A DNA stretch of 64,000 bases from Dickeya oryzae (GTDB lineage Bacteria; Pseudomonadota; Gammaproteobacteria; Enterobacterales; Enterobacteriaceae). Where the stretch lies: assembly GCF_009372235.1 (NCBI RefSeq), contig NZ_ML762920.1, positions 279,298 to 343,297 of the forward strand. The letters run 5' to 3'. The translations under genes and the position numbers were made by a program. Positions 47,982-57,377 of this stretch are shown piece by piece (the first letter of the stretch is position 1; each line of letters opens with the position of its first letter). The notes below the pieces were generated by a model that saw nothing but the letters and a program-made list of their open reading frames with translations, was not told the DNA's origin and made no database searches.

Positions 47982-48974
47982 ATGGCATTACTGGAAATTC
48001 GTAATCTGACCATTGAATTCCTCACCCCGGATGGCCCGGTGAAAGCGGTGGATCGCGTCAGCGTCAGCCTTACCGAGGGCGAGATTCGCGGGCTGGTGGG
48101 GGAATCCGGCTCTGGCAAGAGCCTTATCGCCAAAGCTATCTGCGGCATCAACAAGGAAAACTGGCGGATTACCGCCGACCGTTTCCGCTTCGATGACGTG
48201 GATTTGCTCCAGCTCACGCCCCGTCAGCGCCGTAAACTGGTGCGGCACAACATGTCGATGATCTTTCAGGAACCACAATCCTGTCTGGATCCCTCCGCGC
48301 GTGTCGGTCGCCAGTTGATGCAATCTATTCCTGGCTGGACGTACAAAGGCCGCTGGTGGCAGCGCATCAACTGGCGCAAACGCCGGGCCATCGAATTGCT
48401 GCACCGCGTCGGCATCAAAGACCATAAAGACATTATGCGCAGCTACCCCTATGAACTGACCGAGGGGGAATGCCAGAAGGTGATGATCGCCATAGCACTG
48501 GCCAACCAGCCCAGATTGCTGATTGCCGATGAGCCGACCAACGCGATGGAAGCCACGACACAGGCGCAGATTTTCCGCCTGCTTTCCCGGCTTAACCAGA
48601 ACAACAACACCACCATTTTGTTAATCAGCCACGATTTGCAGACCATGAGCAAATGGGCGGATCGCATCAACGTGTTGTACTGCGGCCAGACAGTGGAAAG
48701 CGCGGTCAGCGATGAATTGATCAGTGCGCCGCACCACCCTTACACCCAGGCATTGATCCGCGCCATGCCGGATTTCGGCTGTTCATTACCACACAAGAGC
48801 CACCTGAATGCGCTGCCGGGGGCGATTCCGGCGCTGGCGCATCTGCCCGTCGGCTGTCGGCTGGGGCCGCGTTGTCCCTATTCGCAAAAACGCTGTATGA
48901 CCGCACCGCCGCTCGTTCCGGTGAAAACCCATTGGTACGCCTGCCACTTCCCGCTCAATATGGAGGAATCCTGA
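47982..48974 (+). CDS. sapD: Sap ABC ATP-binding protein SapD
   Basis: A 330-residue DppD-type ATPase. Walker A is GESGSGKS, the signature region reads [16 protein letters not shown] (a variant of LSGGQ) and Walker B is LLIADEPT. The C-terminal oligopeptide-transporter domain has a Cys cluster ([14 protein letters not shown]). In E. coli SapD also supports K+ uptake through Trk. 15 bases after sapC. Confidence 0.94.
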   Translation: MALLEIRNLTIEFLTPDGPVKAVDRVSVSLTEGEIRGLVGESGSGKSLIAKAICGINKENWRITADRFRFDDVDLLQLTPRQRRKLVRHNMSMIFQEPQSCLDPSARVGRQLMQSIPGWTYKGRWWQRINWRKRRAIELLHRVGIKDHKDIMRSYPYELTEGECQKVMIAIALANQPRLLIADEPTNAMEATTQAQIFRLLSRLNQNNNTTILLISHDLQTMSKWADRINVLYCGQTVESAVSDELISAPHHPYTQALIRAMPDFGCSLPHKSHLNALPGAIPALAHLPVGCRLGPRCPYSQKRCMTAPPLVPVKTHWYACHFPLNMEES

Positions 48975-49789
48975 TGGTGGAAACCCTGCTGGAAGCCCGT
49001 AATCTCACCAAAACCTTCCGCTACCGTACTGGCTGGTTCCGACGTCAGCACGTTGAGGCGGTGAAATCGGTGAGTTTTACGCTGCGCGAGCGGCAAACGC
49101 TGGCGATCATCGGCGAGAACGGGTCGGGCAAATCCACGCTGGCCAAGATGCTGAGCGGCGTGATCCCCCCCACCTCCGGCGAGCTGGTCATTGACGATCA
49201 TCCGCTGCAATACGGTGACTATCACTACCGCAGTCAGCGTATTCGCATGATTTTTCAGGATTCAGCCAACTCGCTCAACCCACGCCAGCGGATTGGTCAG
49301 CTACTGGAGTTGCCGCTGCGGCTCAATACCAACCTGACGCCGCAAGAGCGGGAAAAAGCCATTAATCTGGCGTTGCGTCAGGTTGGCCTGCGTGCCGACC
49401 ACGCCACCTACTACCCGCACGCACTGGCGCCGGGTCAGAAACAGCGTATCGGGCTGGCGCGGGCGTTGATTCTGCAACCCAAGGTGATCGTGGCCGACGA
49501 AGTGCTGGCGTCACTGGATATGTCGGTACGCTCCCAGATAATCAACCTGATGCTGGAGCTACAGGAGAAACACGGCATCTCCTATATCTACGTTACCCAG
49601 CATCTGGGCATGATGAAGCACATCAGCGACCAGATTCTGGTGATGCAGGCGGGCGAAGTGGTCGAACGCGGCAGCACCGCCGATGTGCTGGCATCGCCGT
49701 TACACGACCTGACCAAGCGCTTGATCGCCAGTCACTTTGGTGAGGCGCTGAGCGCTGACGCCTGGCGGCGGGACAGTAACCGCCCGTAA
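48974..49789 (+). CDS. sapF: Sap ABC ATP-binding protein SapF
   Basis: ATG 48974 overlaps the sapD stop (TGATG) and follows GGAGGAATCC, giving 271 residues. Walker A is GENGSGKS and Walker B VIVADEVLASLD. The signature reads YPHALAPGQKQRIGLARA, with LAPGQ in place of LSGGQ as in other SapF proteins. Last gene of the operon. Confidence 0.94.
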   Translation: MVETLLEARNLTKTFRYRTGWFRRQHVEAVKSVSFTLRERQTLAIIGENGSGKSTLAKMLSGVIPPTSGELVIDDHPLQYGDYHYRSQRIRMIFQDSANSLNPRQRIGQLLELPLRLNTNLTPQEREKAINLALRQVGLRADHATYYPHALAPGQKQRIGLARALILQPKVIVADEVLASLDMSVRSQIINLMLELQEKHGISYIYVTQHLGMMKHISDQILVMQAGEVVERGSTADVLASPLHDLTKRLIASHFGEALSADAWRRDSNRP

Positions 49790-49984
49790 AAAACTGTGCT
49801 GAAATAGACGACGTCGCCGGGTGAGCCGTGTGGATGGGGTGAAAGCCCCTCCGGCCTCTAGTGGTTGGAGTACCCCTTGGGGCACCATACATGCTAGAAT
49901 CGCCCAGTTTATTCACATCGATCATGGTAAATAATTATTTTTATTAACGATGATCGCAGTAACAATGATCACAAGGATACTGCC
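49790..49984 (+). other. Structured sapF-fabI intergenic region
   Basis: GGATGGGG-TGAAAG-CCCCTCC forms a hairpin with one bulge (about 49832-49852). GTACCCC-TT-GGGGCAC forms a second (about 49868-49884), and the run ends CACCA. TAGAAT at about 49896 is a plausible fabI -10, so the hairpins lie upstream of transcription or end the sap operon. Neither has a T-run. Role unknown. Confidence 0.4.
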
Positions 49985-50776
49985 ATGGGTTTTCTTAACG
50001 GTAAGCGCATTCTGGTAACGGGCGTTGCCAGCAACCGCTCCATCGCATACGGTATCGCACAAGCAATGCATCGTGAAGGTGCAGAACTGGCGTTCACCTA
50101 CCAGAATGACAAGCTGAAGCCGCGTGTGGATGAGTTTGCCAAAGAGTTTGGTTCGAGCATCGTGTTACCCTGTGATGTGGCAGAAGATGCCAGCATTGAG
50201 GCACTGTTCACTGAACTGGCGAAAGTGTGGCCGAACTTTGATGGCTTCGTGCACTCCATCGCTTACGCGCCGGGCGACCAGCTGGATGGCGACTACGTCA
50301 ACGCCGTTACCCGCGAAGGTTTCTCCATCGCTCACGACATCAGCGCCTACAGCTTTGTCGCAATGGCGAAAGCCTGCCGCAGCATGCTGAACCCGAACTC
50401 TGGCCTGATCACCCTGTCCTACCTGGGTGCTGAGCGCGCCATCCCGAACTACAACGTCATGGGTCTGGCTAAAGCCTCTCTGGAAGCTAACGTACGCTAT
50501 ATGGCTAACGCCATGGGCGCGCAGGGTGTTCGCGTCAACGCCATTTCCGCAGGCCCGATCCGTACGCTGGCTGCTTCCGGCATCAAGAACTTCAAGAAGA
50601 TGCTGTCTCACTGCGAAGCCGTCACGCCGATCCGCCGCGTGGTCACCATTGAAGACGTGGGCAACGCTGCCGCGTTCATGTGTTCTGACCTGGCAGCCGG
50701 TATTTCCGGTGAAATCCTGCACGTTGACGGCGGCTTCAACATCGCCGCGATGAACGAGCTGGAACTGGGCGAATAA
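49985..50776 (+). CDS. fabI: Enoyl-[acyl-carrier-protein] reductase FabI
   Basis: A 263-residue SDR-fold enzyme for the last step of fatty-acid elongation, NADH-dependent. Catalytic residues Tyr146, Tyr156 and Lys163 are present in [22 protein letters not shown]. Residue 93, Gly in E. coli and a site of triclosan/diazaborine resistance mutations, is Ala here ([10 protein letters not shown]). Otherwise very close to E. coli. Next to sapF as in E. coli. Confidence 0.96.
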   Translation: MGFLNGKRILVTGVASNRSIAYGIAQAMHREGAELAFTYQNDKLKPRVDEFAKEFGSSIVLPCDVAEDASIEALFTELAKVWPNFDGFVHSIAYAPGDQLDGDYVNAVTREGFSIAHDISAYSFVAMAKACRSMLNPNSGLITLSYLGAERAIPNYNVMGLAKASLEANVRYMANAMGAQGVRVNAISAGPIRTLAASGIKNFKKMLSHCEAVTPIRRVVTIEDVGNAAAFMCSDLAAGISGEILHVDGGFNIAAMNELELGE

Positions 50777-50827
50777 TCACGCCACCTGTGCCGGATTCCG
50801 ATCTGGCACAGGGTTCGTCCTATCTTG

Positions 50828-50863
50828 CTCGCCCTTTTCTGCGTTCTCGCCCTTCTTTGCGTT
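50828..50863. repeat. 18-bp tandem duplication after fabI
   Basis: CTCGCCCTTTTCTGCGTT (50828-50845) is followed directly by CTCGCCCTTCTTTGCGTT (50846-50863). It lies about 50 bases past the fabI stop; a hairpin (CCTGTGCC / GGCACAGG, about 50785-50812) without a T-run is between them. Confidence 0.85.
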
Positions 50864-50926
50864 ATGTCCCGCTTGTAATTTGATTATCTCGATTATGGCT
50901 ATTGCCTTGCCACCCGTTCTCGCGTC

Positions 50927-51838
50927 TTATTGCGGCGGTGAATGTTCGCCCAGCCAGTGCTGTGCGGCGTCAAAGAAATGTTGTGCCAGCATGGTGGCAC
51001 GCCCGGCTTCGGCAATCACCACCGCGCCGTGTCGTGACATCGGTGTCAGTGCCAACGGCCGCCAGGCCAGTTCCGGGGTCATCTCCGGCAGCAAACTGCC
51101 ATTGGGTACAATGCCGCACCCCAGCCCGACGAACACACTTTGCATCAATTGCAGTATCGAGGTGCTTTCCACCCGTACTCGTGGCGTCACCCCGGCTTCC
51201 CGGAACTGACCGTCCAGATAGCGACGAAAGTAACGGCTGGGTTCCGCCAGACACAACGGCACGGTCGCCAGTTCCGCTAATGTCAGTGGGCCATCTCCCT
51301 CTAACGTGGGAAAGTAGTGTGGATGATACAGCAGCGAGGCCCCCTGCTCCGCCAGCGACGAGGCCTGAAAATGTAACTCGCGCAGCGTCGTCAGTTCGAA
51401 AAAGCCGATCCCGACATCCACCGTATGGGCGGTGAGTGCTTCCAGTAACTGATCAGCACTAAACAGTGCGACCTGATAATCCATCTCCGGGTAGGTACGG
51501 CTGACCTCGGCCAGCAAGGCCGGTACTGCCAGGCTGCATTGTGGCACCGCACCAATGCGCAGCAACCCGCTGGTACCGCGTGCCAGTGATGCCACCTCCA
51601 GCTTCAACCCCTGATACACCGACACCATTTCCCGCGCCCAGGCCAGGACCCGCTCGCCTTCGGCGGTAAACCCCTCGAAATTGTTACCCCGATTGATAAG
51701 CGACAGCCCCAGTTCCCGCTCCAGGTTCTTCAGTCGCATCGATAACGTCGGCTGGCTGACAAAACTGGCCTCGGCCGCACGGCCAAAATGCCGCTCTTTT
51801 TCCAGATTGCACAAGTAGATAAGTTGCTTAATGTCCAT
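50927..51838 (-). CDS. LysR family transcriptional regulator
   Basis: ATG 51838 (MDIKQLIYLCNLEKERHFGRA) follows GGAGAGCC and gives 303 residues. N-terminal winged HTH has SFVSQPTLSMRLKNLERELG; the rest is a LysR substrate-binding domain. It is divergent from the YdeP-type oxidoreductase at 52044 and probably controls it. Effector unknown. Confidence 0.86.
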   Translation of the reverse strand: MDIKQLIYLCNLEKERHFGRAAEASFVSQPTLSMRLKNLERELGLSLINRGNNFEGFTAEGERVLAWAREMVSVYQGLKLEVASLARGTSGLLRIGAVPQCSLAVPALLAEVSRTYPEMDYQVALFSADQLLEALTAHTVDVGIGFFELTTLRELHFQASSLAEQGASLLYHPHYFPTLEGDGPLTLAELATVPLCLAEPSRYFRRYLDGQFREAGVTPRVRVESTSILQLMQSVFVGLGCGIVPNGSLLPEMTPELAWRPLALTPMSRHGAVVIAEAGRATMLAQHFFDAAQHWLGEHSPPQ

Positions 51839-52043
51839 CAGGCTCTCCAGCATGTCAGGCTGGGGCAGTATACCACCCCCCCTCTGGCGCAGCAGAGATG
51901 ACCACCACGATAAACCTCCTCTATCCCGCTATTACCTCCTTTGATTAGACGCCCTGTGACACGCCGCCTACACTCTTGATTAGCAAGCAAAGTTTTAAAG
52001 ATTTTTTTACATACTAAAAACATCATCACCTGCGTAGCGAATC

Positions 52044-54353
52044 ATGAAATTTAAATCTGCCATTAAGCCATACCGCGCCGCTGCTGGCGGTTGGGGCTCA
52101 CTGGAAGCCACTACCCGCTTTGTCCTGGACAGCAAGCAAGCGCTGAAAAATATCCGTAATTTGATGCGAGTCAACAAAAGCAAAGGATTCGACTGCCCCG
52201 GCTGTGCCTGGGGAGATGACAACAGCAGTACCTTCAGCTTTTGTGAAAACGGTGCCAAGGCGGTCAGTTGGGAAGCCACCCGCAAAGCTGCCGGGCCGGA
52301 CTTCTTCGCCGAGCACAGCGTCAGTACACTGCGCCGCCAGAGCGATTATTTCCTTGAATATCAAGGCAGACTGACTCACCCGCTGCGTTACGACCCGGAG
52401 CGCGACCATTACGTGCCGATAAGCTGGGAGGATGCCTTCGCGCTTATCGCCAGCCACATCCGCACGCTGGAACACCCCGACCAGATGGAGCTTTACACTT
52501 CCGGTCGGGCCAGTAACGAAGCCTCGTACCTGTATCAACTGTTCGGCCGTATGGCGGGCACCAATAATTTCCCCGACTGCTCCAACATGTGCCATGAAGC
52601 CAGCGGTACCGGGCTGAAACAGAGCATTGGCGTGGGTAAAGGCACGGTACGATTAGCGGATTTCGAACACGCCGACGCCATTTTCGTCTTCGGTCAGAAT
52701 CCCGGTACCAATCACCCCCGTATGCTGCACAGCTTGCGACATGCCGCCGATCGCGGTGCGCATATCGTGGCGTTTAACACCTTGCGCGAACGGGGTCTGG
52801 AACGCTTCGCCAACCCGCAAAACCCGCTGGAGTTGCTGACGCCGCTATCCGGTACCATCAGTGAAACCTACCTGCAACCGCATCTGGGCGGTGACATGGC
52901 GGCAGTCCGCGGCATGGTAAAAGCACTGCTGGAAGCCCATCGTCAACGGCTGGACGCGGGAGACGCTGGGCTGTTCGATCAGGACTTTATTAATAAGCAT
53001 ACCGACGGCGTCAACGCCTATCTGCAACAGGTGGATGCCACCTCGTGGGACAACATCGTCCAGCAGTCGGGGCTGAGTGAGGCGCAAATCCGCTATGTCG
53101 CCGATATTTACCGGCGCTCTGAGCAGGTGATCTGCACCTGGGCGATGGGGGTGACTCAACACCGTCACTCGGTCGTCACGGTACGGGAAATCGTCAACCT
53201 GCAACTGTTGTTCGGTCAGCTCGGCAAGCCGGGCGCGGGTCTATGCCCGGTGCGGGGCCATAGCAATGTGCAGGGTAACCGCACCATGGGGATTGATGAA
53301 AAACCCTCTGACGCGATGCTCGACAGTCTGGCACGTCACTTCGGTTTTACCCCGCCGCGCGGCCACGGCCACAATACCGTACAAGCGCTGGAGGCGATGC
53401 TGCGTGATGAGGTGCGGGTCTTAATCGCGCTGGGTGGCAATCTGGCCGCCGCCGCGCCGGATACCGATCGCACCGCACAGGCGCTTAGCCGCTGCGAACT
53501 GGCGGTGTATATCAGCACCAAACTCAACCGCAGCCACCTGATTACCGCACAGCGTGATACGTTGATTCTGCCGACGCTGGGACGCACCGAACGGGATATG
53601 CAGGCCAGTGGCCCACAATTCGTCACCGTCGAGGACTCATTTAGCATGGTGCATGCCTCTGAGGGGATAAGCCCGCCGTTGTCGGACCAACAACGGTCGG
53701 AAACGGCCATCGTGGCGGGCATTGCCCACGCCGTTCTCGGCAACGCGCACCTCGACTGGCTGGCGCTGGCAGCCGACTATAACCTGATCCGCGATCACAT
53801 CGCCGCCACCCTGCCGGGTTTTGCTGACTTCAATCAGCGCTGCGCCGAGCCGGGGGGATTCTGGCTGGGTAACGCCGCCGCCGACTACCGTTTCAACACC
53901 GCCACCGGTAAAGCCGGTTTCAGCGCCGCCGCCTTACCCGACAGCGTGGTGCCGGTATACGGTGATACCCCGGCACCGTTTACCCTGCAAACACTGCGTT
54001 CCCACGACCAGTACAACACCACGATTTACGGGTTGGATGACCGTTATCGCGGCGTGTACGGCCAGCGCGACGTGCTGTTTATGCACCCGGAGGACATCGC
54101 CGCGCTGGGTCTACAAGACGGCGACCGGGTAGATATCGAAACCCTGTGGCATGACCACATCGAGCGTAAAGTCAGCGGGTTTCGGTTGGTCAGCTATAAC
54201 ATTCCTCGCGGTAATCTGGCAGCGTACTATCCAGAAACCAATCCGCTGGTGCCGTTATCCAGCTACGGCGACGATACCTTCACCCCGACGTCCAAATCCG
54301 TGCCGGTACGCATTACCCCCAGTGCCGACACCCCGCTGCAACGCATCGCCTGA
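52044..54353 (+). CDS. FdhF/YdeP family molybdopterin oxidoreductase
   Basis: A 769-residue cytoplasmic molybdenum enzyme. The N-terminal segment has GFDCPGCAWGDD, a divergent Fe-S-like motif as in YdeP. Molybdopterin domain (SWEDAFALIASHIRTL; GHSNVQGNRTMGI) and C-terminal molydop-binding domain (about 640-760) follow. E. coli YdeP contributes to acid resistance; the chemistry is unknown. There is no selenocysteine codon. Divergent from a LysR gene. Confidence 0.85.
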   Translation: MKFKSAIKPYRAAAGGWGSLEATTRFVLDSKQALKNIRNLMRVNKSKGFDCPGCAWGDDNSSTFSFCENGAKAVSWEATRKAAGPDFFAEHSVSTLRRQSDYFLEYQGRLTHPLRYDPERDHYVPISWEDAFALIASHIRTLEHPDQMELYTSGRASNEASYLYQLFGRMAGTNNFPDCSNMCHEASGTGLKQSIGVGKGTVRLADFEHADAIFVFGQNPGTNHPRMLHSLRHAADRGAHIVAFNTLRERGLERFANPQNPLELLTPLSGTISETYLQPHLGGDMAAVRGMVKALLEAHRQRLDAGDAGLFDQDFINKHTDGVNAYLQQVDATSWDNIVQQSGLSEAQIRYVADIYRRSEQVICTWAMGVTQHRHSVVTVREIVNLQLLFGQLGKPGAGLCPVRGHSNVQGNRTMGIDEKPSDAMLDSLARHFGFTPPRGHGHNTVQALEAMLRDEVRVLIALGGNLAAAAPDTDRTAQALSRCELAVYISTKLNRSHLITAQRDTLILPTLGRTERDMQASGPQFVTVEDSFSMVHASEGISPPLSDQQRSETAIVAGIAHAVLGNAHLDWLALAADYNLIRDHIAATLPGFADFNQRCAEPGGFWLGNAAADYRFNTATGKAGFSAAALPDSVVPVYGDTPAPFTLQTLRSHDQYNTTIYGLDDRYRGVYGQRDVLFMHPEDIAALGLQDGDRVDIETLWHDHIERKVSGFRLVSYNIPRGNLAAYYPETNPLVPLSSYGDDTFTPTSKSVPVRITPSADTPLQRIA

Positions 54354-54463
54354 TACCCCTGCCGGGTGGGTTCTTTTCACGCCCGGCTTAATCCCTCATG
54401 CTATCCACAACGGGTGTCATGCTGATGCCCGTCAACTGCGACAACAGATTGTTTAGTCGTTAT

Positions 54464-54491
54464 TTGCAACCGCGCCATACTCAAGTAAGAT
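54464..54491 (+). promoter_or_regulatory. Sigma-70-like promoter of the DUF2335 unit
   Basis: TTGCAA (54464-54469), a 16-base spacer and TAAGAT (54486-54491) form a good promoter 45 bases before the first start codon. Confidence 0.6.
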
Positions 54492-54536
54492 TAACTAAGA
54501 AGAGTGTCATCCGTGTCGGTCCCAAGGAGATAAATC

Positions 54537-54743
54537 ATGTTGAAGGCAACCCGTAGGTATCTTCGTGCCGCCGGCAGCGTTTTAGATCTGATGCCAGCGA
54601 CAGACTATCTGGCAGACATCAACAAGCAAAGTGATGCGCAGAGAATGGCCAGCGATTTTCAGGCCATAGGTGACGACCTAAGAGTAGCGATGAATGCATA
54701 CGGAAGAAGAAAAGGAATTGCGTCAGGGATTGCAAAACGCTGA
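54537..54743 (+). CDS. Small basic protein upstream of the DUF2335 gene
   Basis: A 68-residue soluble, mainly helical protein (MLKATRRYLRAAGSVLDLMP...) with a basic C-terminus (GRRKGIASGIAKR). AAGGAGATAAATC is a strong ribosome-binding site. It overlaps the DUF2335 gene by 50 bases in another frame, so the two are likely coupled. Family not recognised. Confidence 0.65.
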   Translation: MLKATRRYLRAAGSVLDLMPATDYLADINKQSDAQRMASDFQAIGDDLRVAMNAYGRRKGIASGIAKR

Positions 54744-55203
54744 CACACAGGACAGGGAAAATGAAGAAGCACAGGCGCTTGCCGAAAAGGTCGAGTCTAC
54801 GCTGATTGAAAATCCGGTATTCCTTGAACGTTTGCTTGCCAGGCCACAGATTCAAGCCATCGTTTCATCTACATTTTTTCGCGGACCGCTTCCCCCTCCA
54901 GAAATGCTGAAAGAGTACGATGATATCGTGCCCAACGGCGCTGAAAGGATCATGGCAAAAAGCGAGCGGGAGCAAGCCCATCGTCATCGTCTCACTGAGA
55001 AAGGCCTCGACGGTGAGATAAGCAGGGACAAACGCGGGCAGTGGATGGCATTCACCATTACCATGACTATTCTGGCGATCGCGACTTTTTTTGCCTGGAA
55101 GGGCGAAATGGTGTTTGCCGGTACGTTAATCACGCTTGATTTAATCGGGCTGGCGTCGGTATTTGTTATCGGAAGATATCGTCCTTCCAATAACAGCGAA
55201 TAA
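54694..55203 (+). CDS. DUF2335 predicted membrane protein
   Basis: A 169-residue protein with a charged N-terminal half (helical; FRGPLPPPEMLKEYDDIVPNGAERIMAKSEREQAHR is the recognisable core). Two C-terminal transmembrane helices follow (about 118-135 and 140-160). This matches DUF2335, a sporadic family often on accessory or phage-related DNA. It follows and overlaps a small basic gene. Function unknown; a role in phage exclusion or membrane stress is speculation. Confidence 0.72.
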   Translation: MHTEEEKELRQGLQNADTQDRENEEAQALAEKVESTLIENPVFLERLLARPQIQAIVSSTFFRGPLPPPEMLKEYDDIVPNGAERIMAKSEREQAHRHRLTEKGLDGEISRDKRGQWMAFTITMTILAIATFFAWKGEMVFAGTLITLDLIGLASVFVIGRYRPSNNSE

Positions 55204-55343
55204 CCCACCAGGCTCCCCCGCGACGCAGTTCAAACACGTCGGCATTGTACAGGCTGTTCATTGCAGCAACGCTTGCCGCCAGCGGCCGATTCGCGTAAAA
55301 CTGTCTGCCGCTAAAGCCACTATTAACCGCAATTCTGGACGCT

Positions 55344-57275
55344 ATGTTTCAAGATAACCCGCTGCTTGCGCAGCTTAAACAGCAACTCCACTCTCAGACG
55401 CCACGAGCGGAAGGTATCGTCAAAGCCACCGACAAAGGATTTGGTTTTCTTGAAGCCGACGCGCAGAAGAGCTATTTCATCCCGCCGCCGCACATGAAGA
55501 AAGTGATGCACGGCGACCGCATCATCGTCACGCTGCATACCGAAAAAGAGCGCGAAATCGCGGAGCCGGAATCGCTGGTGGAGCCGTTTCTGACCCGTTT
55601 TGTCGGCCGGGTACAGAAAAAAGATGACCGCTTGTCTATCGTGCCGGATCATCCGTTGCTGAAAGACGCCATTCCGTGCCGCCCGGCGCGTGGCGTCGAG
55701 CAGGACTTTAAAGAAGGCGATTGGGCGGTCGCGGAAATGCGCCGTCATCCGTTAAAAGGCGATCGAGGTTTCTTTGCTGACCTGACCCAGTACATTACTA
55801 CCGGCGATGACCCGCTGGCCCCCTGGTGGGTGACGCTGTCGCGCCATAATCTGGAGCGCGAAGCGCCGAATGCCGACGCGGCCGAACTCGACGACGGGGC
55901 GCTTGAGCGTGAAGACCTGACCGGGCTGGACTTTGTCACTATCGACAGCGCCAGCACCGAAGACATGGATGACGCCTTGTACGTGCAGGACAACGGCGAC
56001 GGTACGCTGGAGATGACGGTGGCTATCGCCGACCCGACCGCTTACGTGCGTGCCGATAGCGAACTGGACAGCATTGCCCGTCAACGTGCGTTTACCAACT
56101 ATCTGCCCGGCTTTAACATTCCGATGCTGCCGCGCCACTTGTCAGACGACATCTGCTCGCTGCGCCCGAACGAACGCCGTCCGGTGCTGGCCTGCCGCAT
56201 GACCGTCGCCGCTGATGGCGCACTGAGCCAGATTCGCTTCTTTGCCGCCTGGATCGAATCGCGCGCCAAACTGGTGTACGACGAGGTGTCGGACTGGCTG
56301 GAGCAGCGTGGCGACTGGCAGCCGCAGAGCGATAACATCGCCAGCCAAATTCGTCTGTTGCATCGCGTGTGTCAGGCGCGCAGTGCCTGGCGCTCCACCC
56401 ATGCGCTGGTGTTCCGCGACCGCCCGGATTATCGCTTCCTGTTAGGCGAGAAAGGTGAAGTGCTGGATATCGTTACCGAACCACGTCGTATCGCTAACCG
56501 CATCGTGGAAGAAGCGATGATCGCCGCCAACGTCTGCGCGGCACAGGTACTGCGCGATACCGTCGGTTTCGGCATTTACAACGTCCACACCGGCTTCGAT
56601 CCGGTCAGTATTGACCAGGCGGTTGCCGTGCTGGAGAGCAACGGGATTCATGCTGAGGCTCAGCAACTGCTGACACTGGAAGGCTTCTGTATCCTGCGTC
56701 GTGAACTGGATGCCCAACCGACCCAGTTCCTCGATAGCCGTATCCGTCGTTTCCAGACATTTGCAGAAATCAGCACCGCTCCCGGTCCACACTTTGGCCT
56801 GGGTCTGGAGGCTTACGCCACCTGGACGTCACCGATTCGTAAATACGGCGATATGGTTAACCATCGTCTGCTCAAGGCTGTCATCACCCATACCGCGGCA
56901 GACAAACCGCAGGATGAGGTCACGCAGCAGTTGGCTGAACGTCGTCGTCTTAACCGTATGGCCGAGCGTGACGTCAGTGACTGGTTGTACGCCCGTTTCC
57001 TGAAAGACAAAGCCGGTACCGACACCCGCTTTACCGCCGAGATTATGGATGTCAATCGTGGCGGCTTGCGTGTACGTCTGCTGGAAAACGGCGCTTCTGC
57101 CTTCATTCCTGCCTCGTTTATCCACGCGGTACGCGACGAACTGGTTTGCAGTCAGGAAACCGGCATTGTGACGGTGAAAGGCGAACCCGTCTATCGCCAA
57201 AGCGATTCCCTGACGGTGGTATTAACCGAAGTGCGGCTTGAAACGCGCAGCATTATCGCCAAACCCGCCGCCTAA
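55344..57275 (+). CDS. rnb: Exoribonuclease II
   Basis: A 643-residue RNase II (E. coli, 644): cold-shock domains at the N-terminus, RNB catalytic domain with the metal-binding series [19 protein letters not shown] (residues about 193-211), and the C-terminal S1 domain ([30 protein letters not shown] region). It degrades unstructured mRNA 3' to 5'. Terminator directly downstream. Confidence 0.96.
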   Translation: MFQDNPLLAQLKQQLHSQTPRAEGIVKATDKGFGFLEADAQKSYFIPPPHMKKVMHGDRIIVTLHTEKEREIAEPESLVEPFLTRFVGRVQKKDDRLSIVPDHPLLKDAIPCRPARGVEQDFKEGDWAVAEMRRHPLKGDRGFFADLTQYITTGDDPLAPWWVTLSRHNLEREAPNADAAELDDGALEREDLTGLDFVTIDSASTEDMDDALYVQDNGDGTLEMTVAIADPTAYVRADSELDSIARQRAFTNYLPGFNIPMLPRHLSDDICSLRPNERRPVLACRMTVAADGALSQIRFFAAWIESRAKLVYDEVSDWLEQRGDWQPQSDNIASQIRLLHRVCQARSAWRSTHALVFRDRPDYRFLLGEKGEVLDIVTEPRRIANRIVEEAMIAANVCAAQVLRDTVGFGIYNVHTGFDPVSIDQAVAVLESNGIHAEAQQLLTLEGFCILRRELDAQPTQFLDSRIRRFQTFAEISTAPGPHFGLGLEAYATWTSPIRKYGDMVNHRLLKAVITHTAADKPQDEVTQQLAERRRLNRMAERDVSDWLYARFLKDKAGTDTRFTAEIMDVNRGGLRVRLLENGASAFIPASFIHAVRDELVCSQETGIVTVKGEPVYRQSDSLTVVLTEVRLETRSIIAKPAA

Positions 57276-57290
57276 TCCGCGTCCGTATCA

Positions 57291-57318
57291 CGCCACCCCA
57301 CCGGGTGGCGTTTTTTTT
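57291..57318 (+). terminator. Rho-independent terminator of rnb
   Basis: CGCCACCC-CACC-GGGTGGCG, an 8-bp perfect stem, runs into eight T residues. Confidence 0.93.
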
Positions 57319-57377
57319 ATCGCCGGGAGCATGCCGCCCGCCCCTGTAACAGAGAGCAACATAACGGAGAGGTGAAC

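Noticed and set aside
49797-49895. tRNA-like gene ending CACCA
   Set aside because: No cloverleaf can be drawn: the acceptor 5' strand and anticodon arm are missing.
52044-54353. Formate dehydrogenase FdhF
   Set aside because: No in-frame TGA/selenocysteine site and the N-terminal motif is of YdeP type, so formate oxidation is not claimed.
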